A DNA stretch of 64,000 nucleotides from Streptomyces canus (GTDB taxonomy: Bacteria; Actinomycetota; Actinomycetes; Streptomycetales; Streptomycetaceae): contig NZ_JAUSWW010000001.1 in assembly GCF_030815415.1 (NCBI RefSeq), positions 3,720,001-3,784,000 on the forward strand. The letters run 5' to 3'. Below, piece after piece: positions 50,340-58,453 of this stretch. Position 1 is the stretch's first letter, and every line of letters starts with the position of its first letter. The translations under genes and the position numbers were made by a program. The notes under the pieces are model-generated. The model searched no databases. It was not told the origin of the DNA and worked only from the letters and a program-made list of their open reading frames with translations.

Positions 50340-51103
50340 GCGGTCGCGCCCCCTCCCCCCAGAGCGGCGACGCGGGGCACGAAGGAGCGACGCTCGGCCC
50401 GCGCCTCCGGCGAACGGTGCGCGAGTGCCTTGCGCAGCTGGGAACGGCCGCGGTGGATCCGCGAGCGGACCGTGCCGAGCTTGACACCCAGGGTCGCGGC
50501 GATCTCCTCGTACGACAGTCCTTCGATGTCGCACAGGACGACCGCGGCGCGGAACTCGGGCGCGAGGGTGTCGAGAGCCTGCTGGACGTCCGCGTCGAAG
50601 TGCGCGTCGTTGAAGACCTGCTGCGGCGACGGCTCACGGCTGGGCAGGCGCTCCGCCGCGTCCTCGCCGAGGGCGTCGAAGCGGATGCGCTGCTTGCGCC
50701 GGACCATGTCCAGGAACAGGTTGGTGGTGATGCGGTGGAGCCAGCCCTCGAAGGTGCCGGGCGTATACGTCGACAAGGAGCGGAAGACGCGGACGAAGAC
50801 CTCCTGAGTGAGGTCCTCGGCGTCGTGCTGGTTGCCCGTCAGGCGGTAGGCGAGCCGGTAGACCCGGCCGCTGTGCGTGCTGACGATCTCCTCCCACGTC
50901 GGAGGAGTCCAGGCCTGCCCGTCCGCGTCGGTGGAGAAGGTCGCGGTGGCGTAGTCGCCGTGGCTGTGGTCAGCAGCGGTGTCGTTCACGGATTTCGGCC
51001 TACCCGCCGATCCGAGGAAGCGCCGCAGCACTCCTCCCCGATCCAAAGGCGCGGCCGCACCTCCCCTGTCGGCTCTGGTGGTGTCCAGTGGAGCCCCTAC
51101 CAT
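50336..51103 (-). CDS. ECF RNA polymerase sigma factor (mycobacterial SigE-like)
   Basis: A 255-residue sigma-70 family factor. After ~70 residues of extension, region 2 (WEEIVSTHSGRVYRLAYRLT then GNQHDAEDLTQEVFVRVFRS and TPGTFEGWLHRITTNLFLDM) and region 4 (EFRAAVVLCDIEGLSYEEIA then LGVKLGTVRSRIHRGRSQLR) are clear. By gene order it corresponds to M. tuberculosis SigE; the S. coelicolor gene called sigE is a different factor, so I give no symbol. I prefer the ATG at 51103 (GAGGTGGCT upstream); the frame continues upstream to a TTG. Divergent from the O-methyltransferase gene. Confidence 0.92.
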   Translation of the reverse strand: MVGAPLDTTRADRGGAAAPLDRGGVLRRFLGSAGRPKSVNDTAADHSHGDYATATFSTDADGQAWTPPTWEEIVSTHSGRVYRLAYRLTGNQHDAEDLTQEVFVRVFRSLSTYTPGTFEGWLHRITTNLFLDMVRRKQRIRFDALGEDAAERLPSREPSPQQVFNDAHFDADVQQALDTLAPEFRAAVVLCDIEGLSYEEIAATLGVKLGTVRSRIHRGRSQLRKALAHRSPEARAERRSFVPRVAALGGGGATA

Positions 51104-51332
51104 AGCCACCTCGCCCGTTAGCTCCGGATAAGCGGTTTTACGAGAATTTGATCTGGGCTGATACCGCTCGTGCGGCTGCGTCACCGCCCGCTCGGGCCCG
51201 TGCTCGGCATCGTGATCCAACTGTGTCCCCCCGGGTGCGTCTCCACCCCTCTAAACGCCCGGTCCCATCTGCGGGTTCCCGGGCCCAACGGATACAGTCA
51301 CGCCCAGGCAACCACGGGGACAGGAGAGGGTC
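51104..51332. promoter_or_regulatory. Divergent promoter region of the ECF sigma operon and O-methyltransferase
   Basis: It holds an AT-richer segment (GCGGTTTTACGAGAATTTGATC around 51133-51154) likely to contain the sigma operon promoter, and TACAGT at 51293-51298 as a plausible -10 for the O-methyltransferase gene. I see no perfect ECF-type box. Confidence 0.5.
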
Positions 51333-51965
51333 ATTACCGCCAACCGGCAGACGAGCTGGGCGTTCGCCGACGCCTACGTCGCCGAGGACGAAGTGCTGCG
51401 CTGGGCCCGTGACCGGGCCCGTGAAGCGGGCCTGCGCTCGGTGTCGCCCGGCGCGGGCGCAGCCCTGCGGTTGCTGGCGGCCTCCGTCGACGCGAAGGCG
51501 GTCGCCGAGATCGGCACCGGTACCGGTGTCTCCGGTATCCATCTGCTGCACGGCATGCGGCCGGACGGGGTGCTCACCACGGTCGACCCCGAGCCTGAGC
51601 ACCAGCAGTTCGCCCGGCAGGCCTTCCGCGCCTCCGGGTTCGCCAGCAACCGGGCCCGCTTCATCCCGGGCCGCGCCCTGGACGTCCTGCCCCGCCTCAC
51701 CGACGCCGGCTACGACCTCGTCTTCTGCGACGGTGACCGGCTGGAGGTCATGGACTACCTCGCTGAATCGTTGCGCCTGCTGCGGCCGGGGGGCCTGGTC
51801 ATCTTCGAGGGTGTCTTCGCGCACGGCCGGACGGTGGACTCGGGTCCGCAGCCCACCGAGGTCCTGCGGCTGCGCGAACTGCTGCGCGCGGTGCGGGAGA
51901 GCCAGGAGCTGGTGCCGTCGCTGCTGCCGGTGGGCGACGGGCTGCTCTGCGCGGTCAAGCGCTGA
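51333..51965 (+). CDS. SAM-dependent O-methyltransferase (ATT start)
   Basis: A 210-residue class I methyltransferase of the caffeoyl-CoA/catechol O-methyltransferase type. SAM motif I is AVAEIGTGTGVSGIHLL near residue 53, the acidic VDPEPEH after it, and motif with metal/catalytic Asp VFCDGDR near 130. The frame is open back to 51255 without any ATG, GTG or TTG before a GTG at 51393, and starting there would cut off the N-terminal helix (TSWAFADAYVAEDE) conserved with the mycobacterial Rv1220c (from memory). ATT at 51333 is preceded by AGGAGAGGGTC, so an ATT start is the best call. Substrate unknown. Confidence 0.88.
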   Translation: MTANRQTSWAFADAYVAEDEVLRWARDRAREAGLRSVSPGAGAALRLLAASVDAKAVAEIGTGTGVSGIHLLHGMRPDGVLTTVDPEPEHQQFARQAFRASGFASNRARFIPGRALDVLPRLTDAGYDLVFCDGDRLEVMDYLAESLRLLRPGGLVIFEGVFAHGRTVDSGPQPTEVLRLRELLRAVRESQELVPSLLPVGDGLLCAVKR

Positions 51966-51995
51966 CCCTCCCACCATTCTGACCTGGGCAAACAC

Positions 51996-52027
51996 CTGCC
52001 CCGACACCGATGACGATGCCGGGGCAG
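51996..52027. terminator. Terminator between O-methyltransferase and DUF3117
   Basis: CTGCCCCG (51996-52003) and CGGGGCAG (52020-52027) form an 8-bp stem between two convergent genes. Confidence 0.65.
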
Positions 52028-52052
52028 CTGAAGGGGTATGGTCGCTTCCGCG

Positions 52053-52220
52053 TCAGCCGACGACCTTCTTGAGGGCGTCACCGAGCGCGTCGGCCTCATC
52101 CGGGGTCAGCTCGACGACGAGCCGACCGCCGCCTTCGAGCGGAACGCGCATGACAATGCCCCGCCCCTCCTTTGTCACCTCGAGCGGGCCATCGCCCGTC
52201 CGCGGCTTCATGGCCGCCAT
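52053..52220 (-). CDS. DUF3117 protein (55 residues)
   Basis: A 55-residue protein, MAAMKPRTGDGPLEVTKEGR at the start and LGDALKKVVG at the end, matching the nearly invariant actinobacterial DUF3117. It has a GAAGGGGAACGAGC ribosome binding site. A possible promoter lies at 52332-52362 (TTGGTC, 19 nt, GATAAT on the minus strand). Function unknown; it keeps its place between tagA and the sigE locus in mycobacteria (Rv1211, from memory). Confidence 0.88.
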   Translation of the reverse strand: MAAMKPRTGDGPLEVTKEGRGIVMRVPLEGGGRLVVELTPDEADALGDALKKVVG

Positions 52221-52582
52221 GCTCGTTCCCCTTCCTGAAACCAGCTCATCGTCAAAGCCGACGGCCCTGGGAGGGCACGCGTGTCGTGCGTGGGCACGCG
52301 ACACCGGCATCGAACACATTGCTTCCAGGCCATTATCCCGCATCTCAGGACCCGATGACCAACATCAGTCGGCATCGCTTGGGCAACGCGCGCGAGCAAA
52401 ACCACTCAATTCGGCGATGTGACTGCGATACTGCGCGGCCGCACACGTATCCGGCGGCCTCTTTCGGTCGCACATTCTTTGACGCAGGTCACACGTCCGT
52501 TCCGGTCGTTCGGCGGTGATCTCCGCCATGCTGTCCTTCGAAACCCGCAAGTAACCCGCTGGGACGCAGGAGGGGACAGACC
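52221..52582. promoter_or_regulatory. 362-bp divergent region between DUF3117 and enoyl-CoA hydratase
   Basis: Apart from the possible DUF3117 promoter (TTGGTC at 52357-52362, GATAAT at 52332-52337 on the minus strand), it contains TTTGACGC at 52487-52494, a candidate -35 for the hydratase gene. I see no gene of substance. Confidence 0.45.
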
Positions 52583-53374
52583 ATGGCCGACACCGTGCTC
52601 TACGAGGTGAGCGACGGGCTCGCGACGATCACGATCAACCGTCCCGAGGCGATGAACGCGCTCGACATCGCGACGAAGGTCGAGCTGCGGGAGGCGGTGG
52701 AATCCGCGGCCGGTGATGGAGCCGTACGGGCGGTGCTGCTGACCTCGACCGGGGAGCGGGCGTTCTGTGTGGGACAGGACCTCAAGGAACACATCGGGCT
52801 GCTGGCCGAGGGCTCGACGAAGGTCATGAGCACGGTCGCGGAGCACTACAACCCGATCGTGCGGGCGCTGACGCAGATGCCGAAGCCCGTGGTGGCCGGG
52901 GTGAACGGCGTCGCGGCCGGGGCCGGGTTCGGACTGGCACTGGCGGCGGACTACCGAGTGGTGGCGGACACGGCGGGGTTCAACACGTCGTTCGCGGGGG
53001 TCGCGCTGACGGCGGACTCCGGGGTCTCGTGGACCCTCCCGCGCGTGGTCGGGCCGGGCCGCGCCGCCGATCTGCTGCTCTTCCCCCGGACGATCAAGGC
53101 TCAGGAGGCGTACGAGCTGGGTATCGCGAACCGTCTCGTACCGTCCACCGAGCTGCCGGGCGCGGCCGAGAAGGTCGCGCGGGCGCTGGCCGAGGGGCCG
53201 ACGGTGGCCTACGCGGCGATCAAGGAAGCTGTCGCGTACGGGTTCTCGCACTCCCTGGCCGAGACGCTGGACAAGGAGGACGAGCTGCAGACGCGGGCGG
53301 GGTCCTCAAAGGACCATGCGATCGCCGTGCAGGCCTTCGTGAACAAGGAGACGCCCAAGTACCTGGGTCGCTGA
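52583..53374 (+). CDS. Enoyl-CoA hydratase/isomerase family protein
   Basis: A 263-residue crotonase-fold protein. Motifs: ITINRPEAMNALD near residue 17, RAFCVGQDLKEH near 62 (oxyanion strand), and GVNGVAAGAGFGLALAADYR near 110 (second oxyanion). The Glu at the typical hydratase position is replaced (GVALTADSGVSWTLPRVVG has Asp/Ser instead of Glu-xx-Gly), as in PaaG-like isomerases. It acts on acyl-CoA thioesters in the cytoplasm, possibly phenylacetate or fatty-acid degradation, but no pathway genes are adjacent. ATG has AGGAGGGGACAGACC in front. Confidence 0.92.
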   Translation: MADTVLYEVSDGLATITINRPEAMNALDIATKVELREAVESAAGDGAVRAVLLTSTGERAFCVGQDLKEHIGLLAEGSTKVMSTVAEHYNPIVRALTQMPKPVVAGVNGVAAGAGFGLALAADYRVVADTAGFNTSFAGVALTADSGVSWTLPRVVGPGRAADLLLFPRTIKAQEAYELGIANRLVPSTELPGAAEKVARALAEGPTVAYAAIKEAVAYGFSHSLAETLDKEDELQTRAGSSKDHAIAVQAFVNKETPKYLGR

Positions 53375-53377
53375 GCG

Positions 53378-53959
53378 TCAGCTCTGCCTGGCCACGCACG
53401 TGGCCAGATGATCGTCCACCAGGCCGCACGCCTGCATCAGCGCGTACGCCGTGGTCGGGCCGACGAAGCGAAGGCCCCTCTTCTTCAGGGCCTTCGAGAG
53501 GGCCGTCGACTCGGGAGTGATCGCCGGGACGTCCCCCAGCGCCTTGGGGGCCGGTCCCGGTGTCTTCGGGGCGTGGGACCAGATGAGGTCATCGAGTTCA
53601 CCCGGAGCCCAGTCGGCCAGCACGCGCGCGTTGGCGAGTGTCGCCTCGATCTTGGCTCTGTTGCGGATGATGCCCTCGTCGGTGAGGAGGCGGTCCCGGT
53701 CGGCGTCCGTGAACAGGGCGACCTTGGCGATCTCGAAGCCCGCGAAGGCCGCCCGGAAGCCTTCCCGGCGGCGCAGGATCGTGATCCAGGAGAGGCCGGA
53801 CTGGAAGGCCTCCAGGCTCAGGCGCTCGTACAGGGCGTCGTCGCCGTGGACCGGGCGGCCCCACTCCTCGTCGTGGTACGCGACGTAGTCCTCGGTGGAC
53901 AGCGCCCAGGGGCAGCGCAGAGCCCCGTCCGGGCCGGCGAGGGCGGCGCCGTCGGTCAC
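53378..53959 (-). CDS. tag: DNA-3-methyladenine glycosylase I (Tag)
   Basis: A 193-residue Tag. It removes 3-methyladenine from alkylated DNA. The zinc-binding set is complete: Cys in LRCPWAL near residue 16, His in YVAYHDEEWG near 30, and His/Cys in VDDHLATC near 185-190. The alkyl-base pocket region SLEAFQSGLSWITILRRREG and FVGPTTAYALMQACG match the family. GTG start at 53959 overlaps the DivIVA-like gene by 4 nt. Confidence 0.94.
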   Translation of the reverse strand: MTDGAALAGPDGALRCPWALSTEDYVAYHDEEWGRPVHGDDALYERLSLEAFQSGLSWITILRRREGFRAAFAGFEIAKVALFTDADRDRLLTDEGIIRNRAKIEATLANARVLADWAPGELDDLIWSHAPKTPGPAPKALGDVPAITPESTALSKALKKRGLRFVGPTTAYALMQACGLVDDHLATCVARQS

Positions 53960-54330
53960 TGCTGCTCCTCCGGACCCTCGGCGGGCTTCTCCATGGACAC
54001 ATGCGAGACGGGCGCGCCGCGCGTGACGGCCTGGGCGCCGGCCAGGGCGGACTCCAGGTCGGCGATACGGGCGTCGCGTTCGGCGAGTTCCGCGCCGAGG
54101 CGGCTGAGGGCGTCGTCCACGTCGCCCATGCGGTAGCCGCGGGCGGCGAGCGGGAAGCGGAGGGCCTCGACATCGGCGCGGTTGACCGGGCGCTCCAGCG
54201 GGAGGGGATCCTGGAGCCGCTCCGGGGCGGCCTCGGGCAAGGGGCCTGTCTCGCCGCCGCCCACCACGGCGAGCGTCACCGCGGCGACCACGACGGCGAG
54301 CGCGACGACGAGGAACAAGAACATAACCAT
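53956..54330 (-). CDS. DivIVA-domain membrane protein
   Basis: A 124-residue protein. One N-terminal membrane segment (MVMFLFLVVALAVVVAAVTL) is followed by a short linker and a DivIVA N-terminal-like segment (FPLAARGYRMGDVDDALSRL) with coiled coil (LGAELAERDARIADLESAL). DivIVA (Wag31) proteins bind curved membrane and organise polar growth; this small single-pass relative keeps a place next to tag in mycobacteria (Rv1209, from memory). ATG at 54330 preferred. It overlaps tag by 4 nt. Confidence 0.88.
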   Translation of the reverse strand: MVMFLFLVVALAVVVAAVTLAVVGGGETGPLPEAAPERLQDPLPLERPVNRADVEALRFPLAARGYRMGDVDDALSRLGAELAERDARIADLESALAGAQAVTRGAPVSHVSMEKPAEGPEEQQ

Positions 54331-54472
54331 CGCTGGGGGTCTCCACGCTCGGTGAATGTGCTCGGAGTCGAATGTGTCAGAGTCCGATCGTGCCATGCGA
54401 GTCTGACAGTTAGGGTCGCAGGCGGCCGAGGAAGTGGCCGTACCCAGGCCGTACTACGAGAGGTCACAGCGG

Positions 54473-55333
54473 ATGCTCAGGCTGGGCAGGCGGGAATTCG
54501 GGCAGCACGAGCCGGTGATCATGGCGATCGTGAACCGGACGCCGGACTCCTTCTACGACCAGGGCGCGACCTTCCGTGACGAACCGGCCCTCGCGCGCGT
54601 GGAGCAGGCGGTGGCCGAGGGTGCCGCGATCATCGACATCGGCGGGGTCAAGGCCGGGCCGGGTGAGGAAGTCTCCGCCGAGGAGGAGGCGCGTCGGACG
54701 GTCGGGTTCGTGGCGGAGGTGCGGCGGCGGTTCCCGGATGTCGTGATCAGCGTGGACACCTGGCGGGCGTCGGTCGGTGCGGCCGTGTGCGAGGCGGGGG
54801 CGGATCTGCTGAACGACGCGTGGGGTGGGGTCGATCCGGGGCTCGCGGAGGTCGCCGCGCGGTACGGGGTGGGGCTGGTGTGTACGCACGCGGGGGAATC
54901 GGAGCCTCGTACGCGGCCGCATCGGGTTTCCTACGACGACGTCATGGCCGACATCCTGCGGGTGACGCTGGAGCTGGCCGAGCGGGCGGTGTCGCTGGGG
55001 GTGCCCCGGGAGTCGGTGCTGATCGATCCGGGGCACGACTTCGGGAAGAACACGCGGCACAGTCTCGAGGCGACGCGGCGGTTGGGGGAGATGGTGTCCA
55101 GCGGGTGGCCCGTGCTGGTGTCGCTGTCCAACAAGGACTTCGTCGGGGAGACGTTGGACAAGCCGGTGAAGGAGCGGGTGGTGGGGACGTTGGCGACCAC
55201 CGCGGTGTCGGCGTGGCTGGGGGCGCAGGTGTACCGCGTGCATGAGGTCGCGGAGACCCGGCAGGTGCTGGACATGGTGGCGTCCATCGCGGGCCACCGA
55301 CCTCCGGCGGTCGCCCGGCGGGGGCTGGCGTAG
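54473..55333 (+). CDS. FolP2-type dihydropteroate synthase homologue
   Basis: A 286-residue TIM-barrel protein of the DHPS family. MAIVNRTPDSFYDQG at residue 18 is the DHPS loop, IIDIGGVKAGPGEEVSAEEE near 55 the substrate loop and SVDTWRASV near 95. A true DHPS has FxDGG and SVDTxxxxV with other pterin-site residues; here RTPDSFYDQG and LSNKDFVGETL are the FolP2 variants. The M. tuberculosis homologue (FolP2) is reported to lack DHPS activity, so this gene need not be a sulfonamide target. ATG at 54473 has GAGAGGTCACAGCGG upstream; GTG at 54434 is possible. Confidence 0.9.
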   Translation: MLRLGRREFGQHEPVIMAIVNRTPDSFYDQGATFRDEPALARVEQAVAEGAAIIDIGGVKAGPGEEVSAEEEARRTVGFVAEVRRRFPDVVISVDTWRASVGAAVCEAGADLLNDAWGGVDPGLAEVAARYGVGLVCTHAGESEPRTRPHRVSYDDVMADILRVTLELAERAVSLGVPRESVLIDPGHDFGKNTRHSLEATRRLGEMVSSGWPVLVSLSNKDFVGETLDKPVKERVVGTLATTAVSAWLGAQVYRVHEVAETRQVLDMVASIAGHRPPAVARRGLA

Positions 55334-55370
55334 GACGTTTTCGCCCCCGCCGCCCTTACCCGTCCCATCC

Positions 55371-55452
55371 CTGGGGGCTGCGCCCCCAGACCCCCGCTGT
55401 CGAACGGGCCTCGTCCTCAAACGCCGGACGGGCTGAGAAACCCAGCCCGTCC
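55371..55452. repeat. Dispersed Streptomyces intergenic element with two hairpins
   Basis: CTGGGGGCTGCGCCCCCAG (55371-55389) and GGACGGGCTG/CAGCCCGTCC (55426-55435 with 55443-55452), joined by CTCGTCCTCAAACGCCGG, form a familiar Streptomyces intergenic repeat between the convergent folP-like and LOG genes. The second hairpin can serve as a terminator. Confidence 0.75.
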
Positions 55453-55469
55453 GACGTCCGCGGAGGCTT

Positions 55470-56228
55470 CTAGCGGCCCGCCTCCTTCGAGACCAGGGCC
55501 ACCGCCTCGTCCACGTCGTCCGTCACGTGGAAGAGGAGCAGGTCCTTTTCCGATGCCTTGCCCTGGGCTACCAGGGTTTTGGTGATCCAGTCGACGAGGC
55601 CGCCCCAGTACTCGCTGCCGAAGAGGACGATCGGGAAGCGCGTGACCTTCTGGGTCTGGACGAGGGTCAGGGCCTCGAACAGCTCGTCCAGCGTGCCGAG
55701 ACCGCCGGGCAGAACCACGAAGCCCTGCGCGTACTTCACGAACATCATCTTGCGGACGAAGAAGTACCGGAAGTTGAGGCCGATGTCGACGTAGGGGTTG
55801 AGCCCCTGCTCGAAGGGGAGCTCGATGCCGAGGCCGACGGAGATGCCCTTCGCCTCGCATGCACCCTTGTTGGCCGCCTCCATGGCTCCGGGACCGCCAC
55901 CGGTGATGACGGCGAATCCGGCCTCCACCAGGCCCCGCCCGAGCTGGACGCCCGCCTCGTACTCCGGTGAGTCCGCCGCCGTCCGCGCCGACCCGAACAC
56001 GCTGATCGCGGGCGGGAGTTCGGCAAGCGTGCCGAAGCCCTCGATGAACTCCGACTGGATGCGCAGGACCCGCCAGGGATCGGTGTGGACCCAGTCGGAC
56101 GGGCCGCCCGCGTCCAGGAGGCGCTGGTCGGTCGTGCTCGCCGTCACCTGGCCCCGCCTTCGGAGGACCGGTCCCAGGCGCTGCTCCGACGGTGGCTGCT
56201 TCTTCCCCTCGGGGTTGCCGGTAGCCAT
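55470..56228 (-). CDS. LOG-family protein (cytokinin riboside 5'-phosphate phosphoribohydrolase type)
   Basis: A 252-residue Rossmann-like protein of the LOG/TIGR00730 group. The lysine-decarboxylase-like motif LPGGLGTLDELFEAL near residue 165 contains PGGxGTxxE, and GGGPGAMEAANKGACEAKG near 112 is the nucleotide-binding loop. Enzymes of the family release the base from nucleoside 5'-monophosphates; actinomycete members can make free cytokinins. ATG start at 56228 follows GGGAGCGCAC. It lies 98 bp upstream of the dapE stop on the same strand. Confidence 0.92.
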   Translation of the reverse strand: MATGNPEGKKQPPSEQRLGPVLRRRGQVTASTTDQRLLDAGGPSDWVHTDPWRVLRIQSEFIEGFGTLAELPPAISVFGSARTAADSPEYEAGVQLGRGLVEAGFAVITGGGPGAMEAANKGACEAKGISVGLGIELPFEQGLNPYVDIGLNFRYFFVRKMMFVKYAQGFVVLPGGLGTLDELFEALTLVQTQKVTRFPIVLFGSEYWGGLVDWITKTLVAQGKASEKDLLLFHVTDDVDEAVALVSKEAGR

Positions 56229-56326
56229 GTGCGCTCCCTCCACTTGCGGGTGTTTCCACCTCAGCGTAGATCTACGCGGGTTACAGAGGGGGGACATGCG
56301 GATGTCCGACCGGCACGAGGCTCACT

Positions 56327-57406
56327 TCACGCCGTCAGCCAGGACTTCAGCCGCTCCTCCGCCTCGGGGATCAGCGACACCTTGACCCGCTCGTCCACCT
56401 TGTGGGCCAGAAGGGGGTTGCCGGGGCTGTAGTTCACCGCGGGCACGCCGAGCGCGCTGAAGCGGGCCACGTCCGTCCAGCCGAACTTGGGGTGGACCTC
56501 GCCGCCGACGGCTTCCACGAAGGCCGCGGCCGAAGGGTGGTTCAGGCCGGGGCGCGCACCGCCCGTGTGGTCGTCCACCACGAACTCGTCCACCCCGCAG
56601 TCGGCGAAGTACTCACGGACGAACGCCTCCGCCTCCTCCTCGCTGCGGTCGGGCGCGTAGCGGAAGTTGACGGTGACCGTGCAGGCGTCGGGGATGACGT
56701 TGGTGGCCACCCCGCCCTCGATACGGACCGCGTTGAGGCCCTCGTGGTACTCCAGACCGTCCACCATCGGCTTGCGCGGTTCGTACACCGCCAGCTTCGC
56801 CAGCACCGGCGCCGCGGCGTGGATCGCGTTCGAGCCCATCCACGCGCGCGCGGAGTGCGCCCGCTCCCCCTTGAACTTCAGCAGCACCCGGAGCGTGCCC
56901 TGGCAGCCGCCCTCGACCTGGCCGTTCGTCGGCTCCAGCAGCACGGCGAAGTCGCCGGCCAGCCAGTCCGGGTGGGCCTCGGAGACGTGCTTGAGGCCGT
57001 TGAACTCGGCGGCGATCTCCTCGTTGTCGTAGAAGACGAAGGTGAGGTCGCGGTTGGGTGCCGGGACCGTCGCCGCGATACGCAGCTGGACCGCCACCCC
57101 GGACTTCATGTCGCAGGTGCCGCAGCCCCACAGGTAGCCGTCCTCGTCGAGGCGCGAGGGCACGTTGTCCGCGATCGGGACCGTGTCGATGTGCCCGGCG
57201 AGGATCACCCGCTCCGCGCGGCCCAGGTTCGTACGGGCCACGACGTTGTTGCCGTACCGGTCGACCGTCAGGTGCGGCAGCGCGCGCAGCGCGGTCTCGA
57301 TCGCGTCCGCGAGCGGCTTCTCGGTGCCGCTGACGGAGGGGAAGTCGACGAGCCGCGCGGTGAGCTGCGCGGCGTCCTGCGTGAGGTCAAGCGGGGTATC
57401 GGCCAT
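56327..57406 (-). CDS. dapE: DapE, N-succinyl-L,L-diaminopimelate desuccinylase
   Basis: A 359-residue M20 metallohydrolase. It removes succinate from N-succinyl-LL-diaminopimelate in lysine/peptidoglycan synthesis. Metal ligands: His/Asp in VILAGHIDTVPI near 72, Asp in GCGTCDMKSGVAV near 100, catalytic Glu and ligand in VFYDNEEIAAEFN near 130, and His in PLLAHKVDERV near 330. Family signature GERAHSARAW near 190 is intact. ATG start. dapC is 1.9 kb away on the same strand, so two DAP pathway steps sit together though not in one operon. Confidence 0.94.
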   Translation of the reverse strand: MADTPLDLTQDAAQLTARLVDFPSVSGTEKPLADAIETALRALPHLTVDRYGNNVVARTNLGRAERVILAGHIDTVPIADNVPSRLDEDGYLWGCGTCDMKSGVAVQLRIAATVPAPNRDLTFVFYDNEEIAAEFNGLKHVSEAHPDWLAGDFAVLLEPTNGQVEGGCQGTLRVLLKFKGERAHSARAWMGSNAIHAAAPVLAKLAVYEPRKPMVDGLEYHEGLNAVRIEGGVATNVIPDACTVTVNFRYAPDRSEEEAEAFVREYFADCGVDEFVVDDHTGGARPGLNHPSAAAFVEAVGGEVHPKFGWTDVARFSALGVPAVNYSPGNPLLAHKVDERVKVSLIPEAEERLKSWLTA

Positions 57407-57490
57407 GGCGTCGACCCTAACGCGCCGGGCTCCGCCCGCTCTGTCCACACCCGGCTCGGACACCACAGGGGCCTCCGCTACCTTGTACGG

Positions 57491-58453
57491 ATGCCAGCGC
57501 AGTCCCGCCCTCAACAGCGTCGTCGTGGCCGCCTTTTCCGCGGTCTGGCGGCCTTCGTGATCTTGTGTGCCGTCGCCGGATATCTGGTGGTCCAGTACAT
57601 CACCGCGGGCACGGACGCCCCGGGCTGCAAGGTCGTCTCGGGCAGGGACGACGGGGTGGCCTACGAGTTCACGCCGGAGCAGGCGGTGAACGCGGCGACG
57701 ATCACGGCCGTCGGCACCGGGCGCGGGCTGCCCGAGCGGGCGGTGGCGATCGCGCTGGCGACCGCGCTCCAGGAGTCGGGCCTGCGCAACATCACCCATG
57801 GCGACCGGGACTCCCTCGGCCTGTTCCAGCAGCGGCCCTCGCAGGGCTGGGGCACGGAGAAGCAGATCATGGACCCGACGTACGCGGCCGGGGAGTTCTA
57901 CAAGCATCTGGTCAAGGTCGACGGCTACACGAAGCTGCCGCTCACCGAGGCCGCCCAGCGCGTGCAGCGCAGTGGTTACCCGGAGGCGTACGCCAAGCAC
58001 GAGCCGGACGCGACGGTGCTCGCCGCCGCCCTCACCGGGTCCTCGGCGGCCGCGCTGACCTGCGACGGCCGCTCGGGGGCGACCTTCGCCGCGGGTCCGG
58101 AGGGGGTGCGCGAGGCGCTTGTACGGGACTTCGGCGGGGACGCGCTGGACACCACCGCCAAGGAGGTGGGGGCCGCCGAGGCGACGCCCGCCCCGGAGGC
58201 CACGGTGTCCGGACGGACCGTGACCGTGCCCGTTACCGGTGCCGCCAAGGGCCGCGGCAGCCAGGAGCGCGGCTGGCAGCTCGCGCACTGGGCGGTGGCC
58301 AACGCCTCCGCGCTGCACATCCAGCGCGTCACGTACGCCGGGCGGGAGTGGACCGCCGGGAACACCCAGAGCGAGTGGCGGGCGATGTCGTCGGAGGAAA
58401 CCGACGGGGCGGAGAAGGGCGCGGGGTCCGTGCGGATCCTGACTGCTCAGTAG
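57491..58453 (+). CDS. Membrane-anchored transglycosylase-like protein
   Basis: A 320-residue protein. Basic N-terminus (QRRRGRLFRGL), one membrane segment (FVILCAVAGYLVVQYIT), and an outer domain with AVAIALATALQESGLRN (putative catalytic Glu) and RDSLGLFQQRPSQGWGTEKQ, which resemble lytic transglycosylase/SLT folds. It is often annotated wrongly as a heavy-metal transporter; no metal motif is present. A TACCTT box lies 6 nt before the ATG and no Shine-Dalgarno is present, so the mRNA may be leaderless. Divergent from dapE. Confidence 0.82.
   Translation: MPAQSRPQQRRRGRLFRGLAAFVILCAVAGYLVVQYITAGTDAPGCKVVSGRDDGVAYEFTPEQAVNAATITAVGTGRGLPERAVAIALATALQESGLRNITHGDRDSLGLFQQRPSQGWGTEKQIMDPTYAAGEFYKHLVKVDGYTKLPLTEAAQRVQRSGYPEAYAKHEPDATVLAAALTGSSAAALTCDGRSGATFAAGPEGVREALVRDFGGDALDTTAKEVGAAEATPAPEATVSGRTVTVPVTGAAKGRGSQERGWQLAHWAVANASALHIQRVTYAGREWTAGNTQSEWRAMSSEETDGAEKGAGSVRILTAQ

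Noticed and set aside
50336..51103. Naming the ECF factor sigE
   Set aside because: It matches the mycobacterial SigE locus, but the name sigE belongs to another factor in Streptomyces.
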